This document shows positions 18,555 through 27,554 of a stretch of DNA of 64,000 nucleotides, piece after piece (position 1 is the first letter of the stretch; each line of letters begins with the position of its first letter). A program made the position numbers and the translations under genes. Below the pieces are notes generated by a model that was not told the origin of the DNA, searched no databases, and saw only the letters and a list, made by a program, of their open reading frames with translations. Origin of the DNA: Streptomyces flaveolus (GTDB lineage: Bacteria > Actinomycetota > Actinomycetes > Streptomycetales > Streptomycetaceae); NCBI RefSeq assembly GCF_000716535.1, contig NZ_JNWV01000035.1:1-64000 (forward strand), read 5' to 3'.

Positions 18555-19385
18555 ATGGACAAGCGGCACACCGCCGCCTGGGTGGTATGCACGGCGGCGG
18601 CGCTGGTGGCGACCTCGGGCTGCGGCACGGAGAGCGCCAAGACGGCCGTCAAGGCGGTCGACAAGGCCGACCAGGCCATGGCGGCACTGACCAGGGCGAC
18701 GGACCGGACGGAGCGGCTGGGCTCGGCCGAGGTGCGGATGACGACCGACCTCGGCACCGGCGACCCGATCTCCATGAAGGGCACCTACTCCTGGGGAGGC
18801 TCGTACGCCTTCGACGCGGAGATGAACACCAAGGCCGCGAACATGCAGGCCATGAACCACTCCCCCACGACGCACGTCCTGTTCGTCGACGGCGCCTACT
18901 ACTACGACGTCGACCGCTTCCGCTCCGGCCCGTACCAGGGCAAGGACTGGATCAAGATCGACAGCTCGGCCCTCTTCGGGGTGAAGGGCGCGCAGGCCCT
19001 CAGCGGCGACAACGGCAGCCCCTCCGCCTCCATGAAGGGCCTGAAGTACGCCAAGGACGTCCAGGACCTCGGCACGCAGACCGTGAACGGACGGCACACC
19101 ACCCACTACCGCGGCGTCATCGACCGCGCGCACATGGGCAAGCTCAAGGACGTTCTCGGCGAGGACAGCGCCATGAGCAAGGTGACCGGCGCGAAGTCGA
19201 TCCTCGTGGACGTGTGGGTCGGCCCCGACGACCTGCCGGTGCGGTTCAAGGAGAAGATCGGCGTCATGACCGTCAGCATGGACTTCGACAAGTTCGGCAG
19301 GACGGCCACCGTGAAGGCGCCGCCCGCCGGGCGCGTCGCCGACCTCACCGACATGGTCAAGGCGCGGCAGAACCAGCAGGGCTGA
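18555..19385 (+). CDS. Putative lipoprotein (LppX/LprG-like fold)
   Basis: A 276-residue predicted lipoprotein. The signal segment ends in a lipobox LVATSGCG (Cys about residue 24). The mature part, with SAEVRMTTDLG, ISMKGTYSW, VLFVDGAYYYD and RGVIDRAHMG, resembles Streptomyces proteins placed near the LppX/LprAFG family of lipid-carrying lipoproteins. A lipid-binding role is inference. ATG at 18555 is used because it follows a GGGG-rich ribosome site and begins a good signal peptide. A terminator hairpin follows. Confidence 0.65.
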   Translation: MDKRHTAAWVVCTAAALVATSGCGTESAKTAVKAVDKADQAMAALTRATDRTERLGSAEVRMTTDLGTGDPISMKGTYSWGGSYAFDAEMNTKAANMQAMNHSPTTHVLFVDGAYYYDVDRFRSGPYQGKDWIKIDSSALFGVKGAQALSGDNGSPSASMKGLKYAKDVQDLGTQTVNGRHTTHYRGVIDRAHMGKLKDVLGEDSAMSKVTGAKSILVDVWVGPDDLPVRFKEKIGVMTVSMDFDKFGRTATVKAPPAGRVADLTDMVKARQNQQG

Positions 19386-19392
19386 CGGCAGC

Positions 19393-19427
19393 GGTGCCCC
19401 GCCCTCTCGCGCGGAGGATGGGGCACC
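19393..19427. terminator. Hairpin between convergent genes
   Basis: GGTGCCCC / GGGGCACC, an 8-base stem with a 19-base loop, between the lipoprotein and mmsA stops. Confidence 0.55.
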
Positions 19428-19439
19428 CTGCTGTCCGGC

Positions 19440-20942
19440 TCAGTGGTTGCGCGGGAAGCCCAGGTCCACGCCCGCCGGGGCGTCCGCCGGGTCGGGCCAG
19501 CGCGTGGTGACGACCTTGCCGCGGGTGTAGAAGTGCGTGCCGTCGTTACCGTAGATGTGGTGGTCGCCGAAGAGCGAGTCCTTCCAGCCGCCGAAGGAGT
19601 GGTAGCCCACCGGCACCGGGATCGGCACGTTCACGCCGACCATGCCGGCCTCGATCTCCAGCTGGAAGCGGCGGGCGGCGCCACCGTCCCGGGTGAAGAT
19701 CGCGGTGCCGTTGCCGAACGGCGAGGCGTTGATGAGCGCCACGCCCTCCTCGTACGTCTCGGCGCGCAGCACGCACAGCACCGGGCCGAAGATCTCGTCC
19801 TGGTACGCCTTCGCGCTGGTCGGCACCTTGTCCAGCAGCGAGATGCCGATCCAGTGGCCGTCCTCGAAGCCCTCGACGGTGTAGCCCGTGCCGTCCAGCA
19901 CGACCTCGGCGCCCTCGGCGGCGGCGCCCTCCACGTACGAGGCGACCTTGTCGCGGTGTGCCTTGGTGATCAGCGGGCCCATCTCCGACGCCGGGTCGTT
20001 GCCGGGGCCGATCTTGATCTTCTCGGCGCGCTCGCGGATCTTCTCCACCAGCGTGTCGCCGATGGCGCCCACCGCCACGACCGCCGAGATGGCCATGCAG
20101 CGCTCGCCCGCCGAGCCGTACGCCGCGCTCACGGCCGCGTCGGCCGCCGCGTCCAGGTCGGCGTCGGGCAGGACCAGCATGTGGTTCTTGGCGCCGCCCA
20201 GGGCCTGCACGCGCTTGCCGTTGGCGGAGGCGGTGGTGTGGATGTAGCGGGCGATCGGGGTCGAGCCGACGAAGGAGACGGCCTTGACGTCCGGGTGCTC
20301 CAGGAGGCGGTCGACGGCCACCTTGTCGCCGTGCACGACGTTGAAGACACCGTCGGGCAGGCCGGCCTCGGCCAGCAGCTCGGCGAGCCGGACCGACGCC
20401 GACGGGTCCTTCTCGCTCGGCTTCAGCACGAAGGTGTTGCCGCACGCGATGGCGATCGGGAACATCCACATCGGGACCATCGCCGGGAAGTTGAACGGCG
20501 TGATGCCCGCGACGACACCGAGCGGCTGGCGGATCGCGGCCACGTCCACCCGGCTCGCGACCTGCGTGGACAGCTCGCCCTTGAGCTGGACGTTGATGCC
20601 GCAGGCCAGGTCGACGATCTCCAGGCCGCGCGCCACCTCGCCCAGCGCGTCCGAGTGCACCTTGCCGTGCTCGGCGGTGATCAGCTCGGCGATCTCGTCC
20701 CGGTGCGCGTCGAGCAGCGCCCGGAACTTGAAGAGGATGGACGTGCGCTGGGCCAGGGAGGACTGGCCCCAGGTCAGATAGGCGTCCTTGGCCGCCGCGA
20801 CGGCCGCGTCCACCTCCTCGACCGACGCGAACGCGACCTTGGTGGTGACCGCGCCGGTCGCCGGGTCGGTGACCGGCCCGTACGCACCCGACGCACCCTC
20901 GACGGCCTTCCCGCCGATCCAGTGGTTGACGATCTTCGTCAT
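19440..20942 (-). CDS. mmsA: CoA-acylating methylmalonate-semialdehyde dehydrogenase
   Basis: A 500-residue aldehyde dehydrogenase that converts malonate or methylmalonate semialdehyde to acetyl- or propionyl-CoA with NAD+. Visible features are INHWIGG-like opening TKIVNHWIGGKAVEG, GVVAGITPFNFPAMVPMW, ALGGAKNHMLVLPDAD and the catalytic cysteine in GSAGERCMAIS, all typical of MmsA/IolA. It is the last gene of the inositol operon, 16 bases after iolD, so its substrate here is probably malonate semialdehyde from inositol (IolA role). Confidence 0.92.
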   Translation of the reverse strand: MTKIVNHWIGGKAVEGASGAYGPVTDPATGAVTTKVAFASVEEVDAAVAAAKDAYLTWGQSSLAQRTSILFKFRALLDAHRDEIAELITAEHGKVHSDALGEVARGLEIVDLACGINVQLKGELSTQVASRVDVAAIRQPLGVVAGITPFNFPAMVPMWMFPIAIACGNTFVLKPSEKDPSASVRLAELLAEAGLPDGVFNVVHGDKVAVDRLLEHPDVKAVSFVGSTPIARYIHTTASANGKRVQALGGAKNHMLVLPDADLDAAADAAVSAAYGSAGERCMAISAVVAVGAIGDTLVEKIRERAEKIKIGPGNDPASEMGPLITKAHRDKVASYVEGAAAEGAEVVLDGTGYTVEGFEDGHWIGISLLDKVPTSAKAYQDEIFGPVLCVLRAETYEEGVALINASPFGNGTAIFTRDGGAARRFQLEIEAGMVGVNVPIPVPVGYHSFGGWKDSLFGDHHIYGNDGTHFYTRGKVVTTRWPDPADAPAGVDLGFPRNH

Positions 20943-20958
20943 GCCCTAAGACTCCTTC

Positions 20959-22836
20959 TCACAGATGGCGGCGTCGGGTCGAGACGTGCCGTTCGTAGAG
21001 CTCACGTGCCTTGACCGCGGACGATCGGGTCGCGGTCTCGGCCACAGGAACATCCCACCAGGCCTGCGCCGGAGGCGCCCCCGACACAGTGTCGGACGTT
21101 TCCGTCTCCACGTAGACACATGTGGGTGTGTCGGCCGCGCGCGCCTCCGCAAGCGCCGCGCGCAGGTCCCGTACCGTCTTCGCGCGCAGCACCCGCATGC
21201 CGAGGCTGGCCGCGTTGGCGGCGAGGTCGACGGGGAGCGGGGCGCCGGTGAAGGTGCCGTCCTCCGCGGTGTAGCGGTAGGCCGTGCCGAACCGCTCGCC
21301 GCCCACCGACTCCGAGAGCCCGCCGATCGAGGCGTACCCGTGGTTCTGCACCAACAGGATCTTGATCGCGATGCCCTCCTGGACGGCGGTCACGATCTCC
21401 GTCGGCATCATCAGGTACGTGCCGTCGCCGACCAGCGCCCACACGTTCCGCTCGGGCGCGGCGAGCTTCACCCCGAGGGCGGCCGGGATCTCGTAGCCCA
21501 TGCAGGAGTAGCCGTACTCCAGGTGGTACTGGTCGTACGACCGCGCCCGCCACAGCTTGTGCAGGTCGCCCGGGAGCGAGCCGGCCGCGTTGATGATGAC
21601 GTCCGACTCGTCCACCAGCGCGTCCAGGGCGCCGATGACCTGCGGCTGGGTCGGCCGTACGTCGATCTCGTCGGCTTCGAAGCAGGCGTCGACGCGCTGC
21701 TCCCAGCGTTCCTTGTCCTCTGTGTACTCGCTGACGTAGGTGTCGGCGACCCGGTGGCCGTGCATCTGCAGCCGCTCGGTCAGCTCCTCCAGGCCGCTGC
21801 GGGCGTCGGCGACCAGCGGGAGCCCGGACAGCTTGTGGCCGTCGAAGGACGCGATGTTGAGGTTCAGGAAGCGGACGGCCGGGTTCTCGAAGAGGGTGCC
21901 GGAGGCGGTGGTGAAGTCGGTGTACCGGGTGCCGACGCCGATCACCAGGTCGGCGGTGCGGGCCAGCTCGTCGGCGGTCGCGGTGCCGGTGTGGCCGACC
22001 CCGCCGACGTCCTGCGGGTGGTCGTACCGCAGTGAGCCCTTTCCGGCCTGGGTGGAGGCGACCGGGATGCGGGTCGCCGCCGCGAACTCCGCCAGCGCCT
22101 CCTCGGCGCGGCTGTGGTGGACCCCGCCGCCGGCGATGACGAGGGGCCGTGCGGCGGAGCGGATCGCCCGGACCGCCTCCGCCAGCTCGGTCGGGTCCGC
22201 GCCCGGCCGCCGTACGGTCCACACGCGCGTCGAGAAGAACTCCTCCGGCCAGTCGAAGGCCTCCGCCTGCACGTCCTGCGGCAGGGCGAGCGTGACCGCG
22301 CCGGTCTCCACCGGGTCGGTGAGGACCCGCATGGCCTGGAGCGCGCCCGGGATCAGGGCCTCCGGGCGGGTGATGCGGTCGAAGTACTTCGACACCGGGC
22401 GCAGGGTGTCGTTGACCGACACATCGCCCGCGTACGGCAACTCGAGCTGCTGCAGGACCGGGTCGGCGGGGCGGGTGGCGAAGACGTCGCCGGGCAGGAG
22501 CAGCACCGGGAGGTGGTTGATGGTCGCGAGGGCGGCGCCGGTGACGAGGTTGGTCGCGCCGGGACCGATCGACGTCGTGACCGCGTGCGTGGACAGGCGG
22601 TTCGACTGGCGGGCGTAGCCGACCGCCGCGTGCACCATGGACTGCTCGTTGCGGCCCTGGTGATACGGCATCACGTCGGCGTACTCGACCAGCGCCTGGC
22701 CGATGCCGGCGACGTTGCCGTGCCCGAAGATGCCCCAGGTGGCGCCGATCAGCCGCTGTCGCTCGCCGTCCCGCTCGGTGTACTGGGCGGCGAGGAAGCG
22801 GACGAGCGCCTGGGCGACGGTCAGCCGGATCGTCAT
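20959..22836 (-). CDS. iolD: 3D-(3,5/4)-trihydroxycyclohexane-1,2-dione hydrolase
   Basis: A 625-residue thiamine-diphosphate enzyme opening the cyclic dione intermediate of myo-inositol breakdown to 5-deoxy-glucuronate. IolD features include WGIFGHGNVAGIGQAL, MPYHQGRNEQSMVHAA, TSIGPGATNLVTGAA and the ThDP-binding stretch GDGTYLMMPTEI to NHGYASIGGLSESVG. The ATG at 22836 overlaps the iolB stop by four bases. Length matches the family. Confidence 0.94.
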   Translation of the reverse strand: MTIRLTVAQALVRFLAAQYTERDGERQRLIGATWGIFGHGNVAGIGQALVEYADVMPYHQGRNEQSMVHAAVGYARQSNRLSTHAVTTSIGPGATNLVTGAALATINHLPVLLLPGDVFATRPADPVLQQLELPYAGDVSVNDTLRPVSKYFDRITRPEALIPGALQAMRVLTDPVETGAVTLALPQDVQAEAFDWPEEFFSTRVWTVRRPGADPTELAEAVRAIRSAARPLVIAGGGVHHSRAEEALAEFAAATRIPVASTQAGKGSLRYDHPQDVGGVGHTGTATADELARTADLVIGVGTRYTDFTTASGTLFENPAVRFLNLNIASFDGHKLSGLPLVADARSGLEELTERLQMHGHRVADTYVSEYTEDKERWEQRVDACFEADEIDVRPTQPQVIGALDALVDESDVIINAAGSLPGDLHKLWRARSYDQYHLEYGYSCMGYEIPAALGVKLAAPERNVWALVGDGTYLMMPTEIVTAVQEGIAIKILLVQNHGYASIGGLSESVGGERFGTAYRYTAEDGTFTGAPLPVDLAANAASLGMRVLRAKTVRDLRAALAEARAADTPTCVYVETETSDTVSGAPPAQAWWDVPVAETATRSSAVKARELYERHVSTRRRHL

Positions 22837-23657
22837 CGGTATCCCCCTGTGCTTTCTACGTGGTCGGGGTGGAAGCAGATCCGCCATTCCCGGGTCTCGC
22901 CCGGGCCCGCCATGACGTTCAGGTAGTACATGTCGTGTCCGGGCTGGGCGATGGACGGGCCGTGCCAGCCGTCGGGGACGAGGACCGCGTCGCCGGAACG
23001 GACCTCGGCGAGGACGTCCGCACCGCCGTCCCGCGAGGGGAACACCCGCTGATAGCCCAGCCCGTTCGGGCCGTCGATCTCGAAGTAGTAGATCTCCTCC
23101 AGCTCGGACTCCTCGCCCGGCCGGTGCTCGTCGTGCTTGTGCGGCGGGTACGAGGACCAGTGGCCGCCCGGCGTGATCACCTCTACGGCGATCAGCTTGT
23201 CGCACTCGAAGGAGTCGGCGGAGGCGAAGTTGCGCACCCGGCGTGCGCAGGTGCCGCTGCCGCGTTCCTCGACGGGGACCTCCGGCGCGGGGCCGTAGCG
23301 GGCGGGGAGTCGTCGCTCGCACTTCGCTCCTGCCAGGGCGAAGCGGCCTCCCGCGCCGGAGGCGATCAGGACCTGGGCGTCCCGGGGCACGTACGCGAAG
23401 TCGGAGACATCCGCGAACACGCTTTCCCGGCCCAGGAGTTGGAACTCTTCGTGCTCCATATGTACGGTACATCCGCCTTCCAGCGGAAGGACGATCCACT
23501 CACTGTCCCCGGTGGTGAACGTATGACTGCCACCGGGCGCCAGCTCGACGACACGCAGGCTGCTGTGTGTCCAGCCGGCCACCTTGGGATCGATGTCGAC
23601 GGTGTACTGGGGATTCGCGGTGGCGCCCCGGGGCAGATGCAGGTCGGTGCTGGTCAT
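22833..23657 (-). CDS. iolB: 5-deoxy-glucuronate isomerase
   Basis: A 274-residue bicupin converting 5-deoxy-glucuronate to 2-deoxy-5-keto-gluconate. Family motifs include ELAPGGSHTFTTGDSEWIVLPLEG, RNFASADSFECDKLIAVEVITPGGHWSSYPPHKHDE (metal-binding His and Glu) and DGWHGPSIAQPGHDMYYLNVMAG. It sits seven bases after the aldolase-like gene and overlaps iolD (ATGA). Confidence 0.94.
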   Translation of the reverse strand: MTSTDLHLPRGATANPQYTVDIDPKVAGWTHSSLRVVELAPGGSHTFTTGDSEWIVLPLEGGCTVHMEHEEFQLLGRESVFADVSDFAYVPRDAQVLIASGAGGRFALAGAKCERRLPARYGPAPEVPVEERGSGTCARRVRNFASADSFECDKLIAVEVITPGGHWSSYPPHKHDEHRPGEESELEEIYYFEIDGPNGLGYQRVFPSRDGGADVLAEVRSGDAVLVPDGWHGPSIAQPGHDMYYLNVMAGPGETREWRICFHPDHVESTGGYR

Positions 23658-23664
23658 GCGGCCC

Positions 23665-24663
23665 TCACAGCAGTCCTACGGCGGTGTCCACGGCGGCGGC
23701 CACATCGCCGTCCGCCGGGTACAGCAGCGAGCGGCCGACCACCAGGCCGCGCACGGTGGGGAGTTGGAGCGCGCCGCGCCACTTCTCGTACGCGGCGACC
23801 TGGTCCTCGGGCGAGTCGCCGATGTCCCCGCCGAGCAGCACGGCGGGCAGCGTGGAGGTCTCCATCACCCGGGCCATGTCGTCGGGGTTCTCGGTGACCG
23901 GCACCTTCAGCCAGGTGTAGGCGGAGGAGCCGCCGAGGCCGGAGGCGATGGCGATGGAACGGGTGACCGCCTCGGCGGACAGGTCGTTCGCCACCTTCCC
24001 CCCAGGGGTACGGCGGCTGATGAACGGCTCCACGAACACCGGCAGCCGGCGCTCGGCCATGGCGTCGATGGCGCGGGCGGTGGACTCCAGGGTGGTCAGG
24101 GAGCCCGGGTCGCCGTAGTCGACGCGCAGCAGCAGTTTGCCCGCGTCGAAGCCGAGGCGCTCGATGTCCTCCGGGCGGTGACCGGTGAACCGGTCGTCCA
24201 GCTCGAAGCTGGCCCCTTGCAGGCCGCCGCGGTTCATCGAGCCCATGACGACCTTGTGGTCCAGGGCGCCGAGGAGGAGCAGGTCGTCCAGGATGTCGGC
24301 GGTGGCGAGGACGCCGTCGACGCCGGGCCGGGACAGTGCGAGGCAGAGGCGTTCGAGCAGGTCGGCGCGGTTGGCCATGGCGAGCTTGCGGTCGCCGACG
24401 CCGAGCGCGCCACGGGCCGGGTGGTCGGCGGCGACGATCATCAGCCGCCCGCTCTCGTTCAGCAGCGGCCTGCGGGCCCGGCGGGCGGCGGCCTCCGCGA
24501 TCGCCTCGGGGTGCCGGGTGCGGATCCGGACGAGTTCCCCTACGTCGACACGCCGTTGCGGGGTGCCGGTGCCCTCGCGGGGAGCGTTCGCGGAGGCTCC
24601 GGAGCCAGTTCCGGGGCCGGTGCCACCCTCGGGGTGCGTGCCCGTGACGCGGCCGGCCCTCAC
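23665..24663 (-). CDS. Cgl0158-family (beta/alpha)8 aldolase-like protein of the inositol operon
   Basis: A 332-residue TIM-barrel protein of the type often annotated deoxyribose-phosphate aldolase-like in actinobacterial inositol operons. LMIVAADHPARGALGVGDR and LLLRVDYGDP are consistent with a Schiff-base or metal aldolase, but a catalytic Lys was not assigned. In this place it may act as the IolJ aldolase that cleaves 2-deoxy-5-keto-gluconate 6-phosphate. The GTG at 24663 overlaps the iolC stop (GTGA); the first 45 residues are Gly/Thr-rich and unlike the rest, so a start further in is possible. Confidence 0.75.
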   Translation of the reverse strand: MRAGRVTGTHPEGGTGPGTGSGASANAPREGTGTPQRRVDVGELVRIRTRHPEAIAEAAARRARRPLLNESGRLMIVAADHPARGALGVGDRKLAMANRADLLERLCLALSRPGVDGVLATADILDDLLLLGALDHKVVMGSMNRGGLQGASFELDDRFTGHRPEDIERLGFDAGKLLLRVDYGDPGSLTTLESTARAIDAMAERRLPVFVEPFISRRTPGGKVANDLSAEAVTRSIAIASGLGGSSAYTWLKVPVTENPDDMARVMETSTLPAVLLGGDIGDSPEDQVAAYEKWRGALQLPTVRGLVVGRSLLYPADGDVAAAVDTAVGLL

Positions 24664-25610
24664 AGCACCGCTCCGGCGTCGAGCGCGGCGGCCACCTCGT
24701 CCGGGGTCGGCATCGCGGAGGAGCACTCCAGCCGGGAGGCGACGATGGCCCCGGCCGCGTTGGCATGCCGCATGATCGTCTCCAGGTCCCAGCCGGCCAG
24801 CAGGCCGTGGCAGAGGGAGCCGCCGAAGGCGTCCCCGGCGCCGAGTCCGTTCAGGACGGTGACGGGCAGGGGCGGGACCTCGGCCGACTCGCCCTTCTGG
24901 TTGACGGCGAGGACGCCCTTGGGCCCCTGCTTGACGACGGCCAGCTCGACCCCGGCGTCCAGCAGGGCGCGGGCGGCGGCGTGCGGTTCGCGCACCCCCG
25001 TCGCGATCTCCACCTCGTCCAGGTTGCCGACGGCGACGGTGGTGTGGCGCAGGGCCTCGGCGTAGAAGGGGCGGGCGGTGCCGGGGTCCGACCAGAACAT
25101 GGGGCGCCAGTCGAGATCGAAGACGGTGATGCCGGCCCTGGCCCGGTGGGCGAGGGCCGCGAGGGTCGCCGTACGGCTCGGCTCCTCGCTCAGGCCGGTG
25201 CCGGTGACCCAGAAGATCCGGGCCTCACGGACGGCGTCCAGGTCCAGCTCGTGGGCGTCGATCTCCAGGTCGGGGGCCTTGGGCTGCCGGTAGAAATAGA
25301 GCGGGAAGTCGTCCGGCGGAAAGACCTCGCAGAAGGTGACCGGGGTCGGCAGGCCGGGGACGGGGGTGACCCAGCGGTCGTCGACGCCGAAGTCCCGCAG
25401 CGCCTCGTGGAGGTAGGTGCCGAACGGGTCGTCGCCGGTGCGGGTGATCACCGCGGTGTGCCGGCCGAGGCGGGCCGCGGCGACCGCCACGTTCGTCGCC
25501 GACCCGCCGAGGAACTTGCCGAAGGACGACACCTGGGCGAGCGGGACACCGGTCTGCAGCGGGTAGAGGTCCACTCCGATCCGCCCCATGGTGATCAGGT
25601 CGTAGGCCAT
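24660..25610 (-). CDS. iolC: 5-dehydro-2-deoxygluconokinase
   Basis: A 316-residue PfkB-family kinase phosphorylating 2-deoxy-5-keto-gluconate. It has the N-terminal FLGGSATNVAVAAARLG motif and the C-terminal GLGAGDAFGG motif with the catalytic Asp. It is the first gene of the leftward inositol operon (iolC, aldolase-like, iolB, iolD, mmsA), with three of four junctions overlapping or under ten bases. GGGAAG precedes the ATG and a sigma-70-like promoter lies 25-60 bases upstream. Confidence 0.93.
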   Translation of the reverse strand: MAYDLITMGRIGVDLYPLQTGVPLAQVSSFGKFLGGSATNVAVAAARLGRHTAVITRTGDDPFGTYLHEALRDFGVDDRWVTPVPGLPTPVTFCEVFPPDDFPLYFYRQPKAPDLEIDAHELDLDAVREARIFWVTGTGLSEEPSRTATLAALAHRARAGITVFDLDWRPMFWSDPGTARPFYAEALRHTTVAVGNLDEVEIATGVREPHAAARALLDAGVELAVVKQGPKGVLAVNQKGESAEVPPLPVTVLNGLGAGDAFGGSLCHGLLAGWDLETIMRHANAAGAIVASRLECSSAMPTPDEVAAALDAGAVL

Positions 25611-25640
25611 CGGCTTCCCTTCGTCATGGCTCTCCCCGGC

Positions 25641-25670
25641 TTTCTAGTCCCGCATGCCGAGCCATGTCAA
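25641..25670 (-). promoter_or_regulatory. Sigma-70-like promoter of the inositol operon
   Basis: On the minus strand a perfect -35 box TTGACA (25665-25670) and a -10 box TAGAAA (25641-25646) are separated by 18 bases, placed to give a leader of about 25-30 bases before iolC. An imperfect inverted repeat AATGT...ACATT (about 25667-25686) abuts the -35 box and may be the operator of an inositol repressor. Confidence 0.65.
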
Positions 25671-25686
25671 TGTTTTGTCCAGACAT

Positions 25687-25957
25687 TCGGACGAGTTCGC
25701 CTCCGGGGGGTTCGGCGGGGTGCCGGTTCCGTGGGTGGGCGGGTGCGGGTGCCTTTGTGATGGGTGCGTCACAAACAGCACCCTCCTGTCACACATGTCA
25801 CGTGTACGCGGGTTCTCGGTCACACCCGGGCGACAGGGGACGCCCTCGGTCACTCTGCGTCGTTGACCGGGCACAGGCTTGCTGATCAGCGCAGCGCCCG
25901 GTCCCCCCGGCGGCCCTTCCCGGTCGTCGCCGTGGTGCGCGCGGGGAGGTGCAACGC
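25687..25957. other. Intergenic region upstream of iolC
   Basis: Together with the promoter this is a gap of about 350 bases. The stretch 25760-25830 contains TGTCACACATGTCACGTG-like half sites (TGTCAC repeated), which could be further operators. No other gene was recognised. Confidence 0.35.
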
Positions 25958-26158
25958 ATGGCCGACCGAAGGCTCTGGTCCTACAAGGAGATCGCGGCGC
26001 ACATCCGGGTGCAGCCGGACACCGTGCGGTCCTACCGCAAGCACGGGCTGCTGCCCCCGCCCGACCACGTCGAGGCCGGCAAGCCCTACTGGTACGCCGA
26101 CACCGTCCGCGCCTGGGTCGCCTCCCGCCCCGGCAACCGCGGCCGCAGAGACGACTGA
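25958..26158 (+). CDS. Small helix-turn-helix DNA-binding protein
   Basis: A 66-residue protein with one winged-helix/MerR-like or excisionase-like HTH: WSYKEIAAHIRVQPDTVRSY then RKHGLLPPPDHVE, followed by YWYADTVRAW. Such proteins are common in Streptomyces and may read a single DNA site. The ATG at 25958 is preferred over the GTG at 25949 because GGGGAGG lies eight bases before it. It is divergent from the inositol operon, so it could be a local regulator, but there is no direct support. Confidence 0.7.
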   Translation: MADRRLWSYKEIAAHIRVQPDTVRSYRKHGLLPPPDHVEAGKPYWYADTVRAWVASRPGNRGRRDD

Positions 26159-26225
26159 CGCGCTCTCGCGGACACGGTGCCGGGCAGCGGCGAGTCGGGC
26201 GGAAACGGCGGTGCGCGCTGAGCTC

Positions 26226-27269
26226 TCAGCTCCAGGGCTCGATGACCGTGACGCCCGCGCCCGGTGCCGTGTCCATCGCCGCGAGGGCCGCCGGAGCCGC
26301 GTCGAGCGTGATCGTCCGGGTCACCAGGAGATCCGGACGCAGCACGCCGGAGCGGACCAGGTGGAGCATGCCTGGATAGGTGTGCGCGGCCATGCCGTGG
26401 CTGCCGAGGAGTTCCAGTTCCAGGGCCGTCGCGCGGGCCATCGGAACCGGGGTGGTGCCGTCGGGCGAGGGCAGCAGACCGACCTGGACGTGCCGGCCGC
26501 GGCGGCGCAGGCCGTTCACGGATGCCGCGCAGGTGGCGGGCGAGCCGAGGGCGTCGAGGGAGAGGTGGGCACCGCCGCCGGTCAGCTCCCGGACGGCGGC
26601 GGCCGGGTCGGACACACCGGTCGCGTCCAGGCACTCGGCGGCTCCGAACGTCCGCGCCAGCTCCAGCGCCCGGGGTGACACGTCGACCGCGACCACCCGG
26701 GCCCCCGAGGCGGCCGCGATCATCACCGCCGACAGGCCGACGCCGCCGCAGCCGTGCACCGCCACCCACTCCCCGGCCGCCACCCGGCCCTGCTGCACCA
26801 CGGCCCGGAACGCGGTGGCGAAGCGGCAGCCGAGGGAGGCGGCGGTGGCGTACGTCATGTCGTCCGGCAGCGCGACGAGATTGACGTCGGCGTGGTCGAG
26901 CGCGACGTACTCGGCGAAGGAGCCCCAGTGGTGGAAGCCCGGCTGGGTCTGCCGTTCGCACACCTGCTGGTCGCCCGCAGCGCAGGACGGGCAGCTGCCG
27001 CAGGCGCAGACGAACGGCACGGTGACCCGGTCGCCGGGCCGCCAGCCGGTCACCCGCGCGCCCACCGCCTCGACGACACCGGCGAGTTCATGCCCCGGTA
27101 CATGCGGCAGCGTGATGTCCGGGTCGTGCCCCATCCAGCCGTGCCAGTCGCTGCGGCACAGGCCGGTGGCCTCGACGCGGACGACCACGCCATGGGGGGC
27201 GGGGCGGGGGTCGGGCACGTCCGTCACCTCGGCGGGGCCGCCGTACCGCTCGAAGACCACGGCTCGCAT
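26226..27269 (-). CDS. Zinc-dependent alcohol dehydrogenase (MDR family)
   Basis: A 347-residue medium-chain dehydrogenase using NAD(P). Catalytic zinc ligands are in GLCRSDWHG and VPGHELAG; the four-cysteine structural zinc site is [17 protein letters not shown]; the Rossmann motif is [13 protein letters not shown]. The N-terminus [21 protein letters not shown] is typical. Substrate unknown. No operon partners are evident. Confidence 0.88.
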   Translation of the reverse strand: MRAVVFERYGGPAEVTDVPDPRPAPHGVVVRVEATGLCRSDWHGWMGHDPDITLPHVPGHELAGVVEAVGARVTGWRPGDRVTVPFVCACGSCPSCAAGDQQVCERQTQPGFHHWGSFAEYVALDHADVNLVALPDDMTYATAASLGCRFATAFRAVVQQGRVAAGEWVAVHGCGGVGLSAVMIAAASGARVVAVDVSPRALELARTFGAAECLDATGVSDPAAAVRELTGGGAHLSLDALGSPATCAASVNGLRRRGRHVQVGLLPSPDGTTPVPMARATALELELLGSHGMAAHTYPGMLHLVRSGVLRPDLLVTRTITLDAAPAALAAMDTAPGAGVTVIEPWS

Positions 27270-27554
27270 ACACGCTCCTTCCGGGAACCTGTGCGAAGGC
27301 TAGGGCAGGGGCGGTGGTTCCCGGTCGCCGCCGCTGAAAGTCGGCGTGACGACGACGAGTTCGTACGACCGCGTTCGTGCCACGTTTCCGCTGGCGAACA
27401 CCGTACGCACGCGGCCCGGTTGCCGTCGGGAGAAGAGTCGCTTCGCCGTTCGAGGCGTCACACATCCCGATGAAAAGCCGACGACACAGCGACCACTGCT
27501 CGCACACGGCTCCGCTCTGATCAAGCTGGTGTCTTCTGCGAAGGAGACGCCACT

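Noticed and set aside
25764..26678. Open frame covering the small HTH gene and the dehydrogenase end
   Set aside because: Crosses gene boundaries in another frame, without motifs; the HTH frame has a proper ribosome site.
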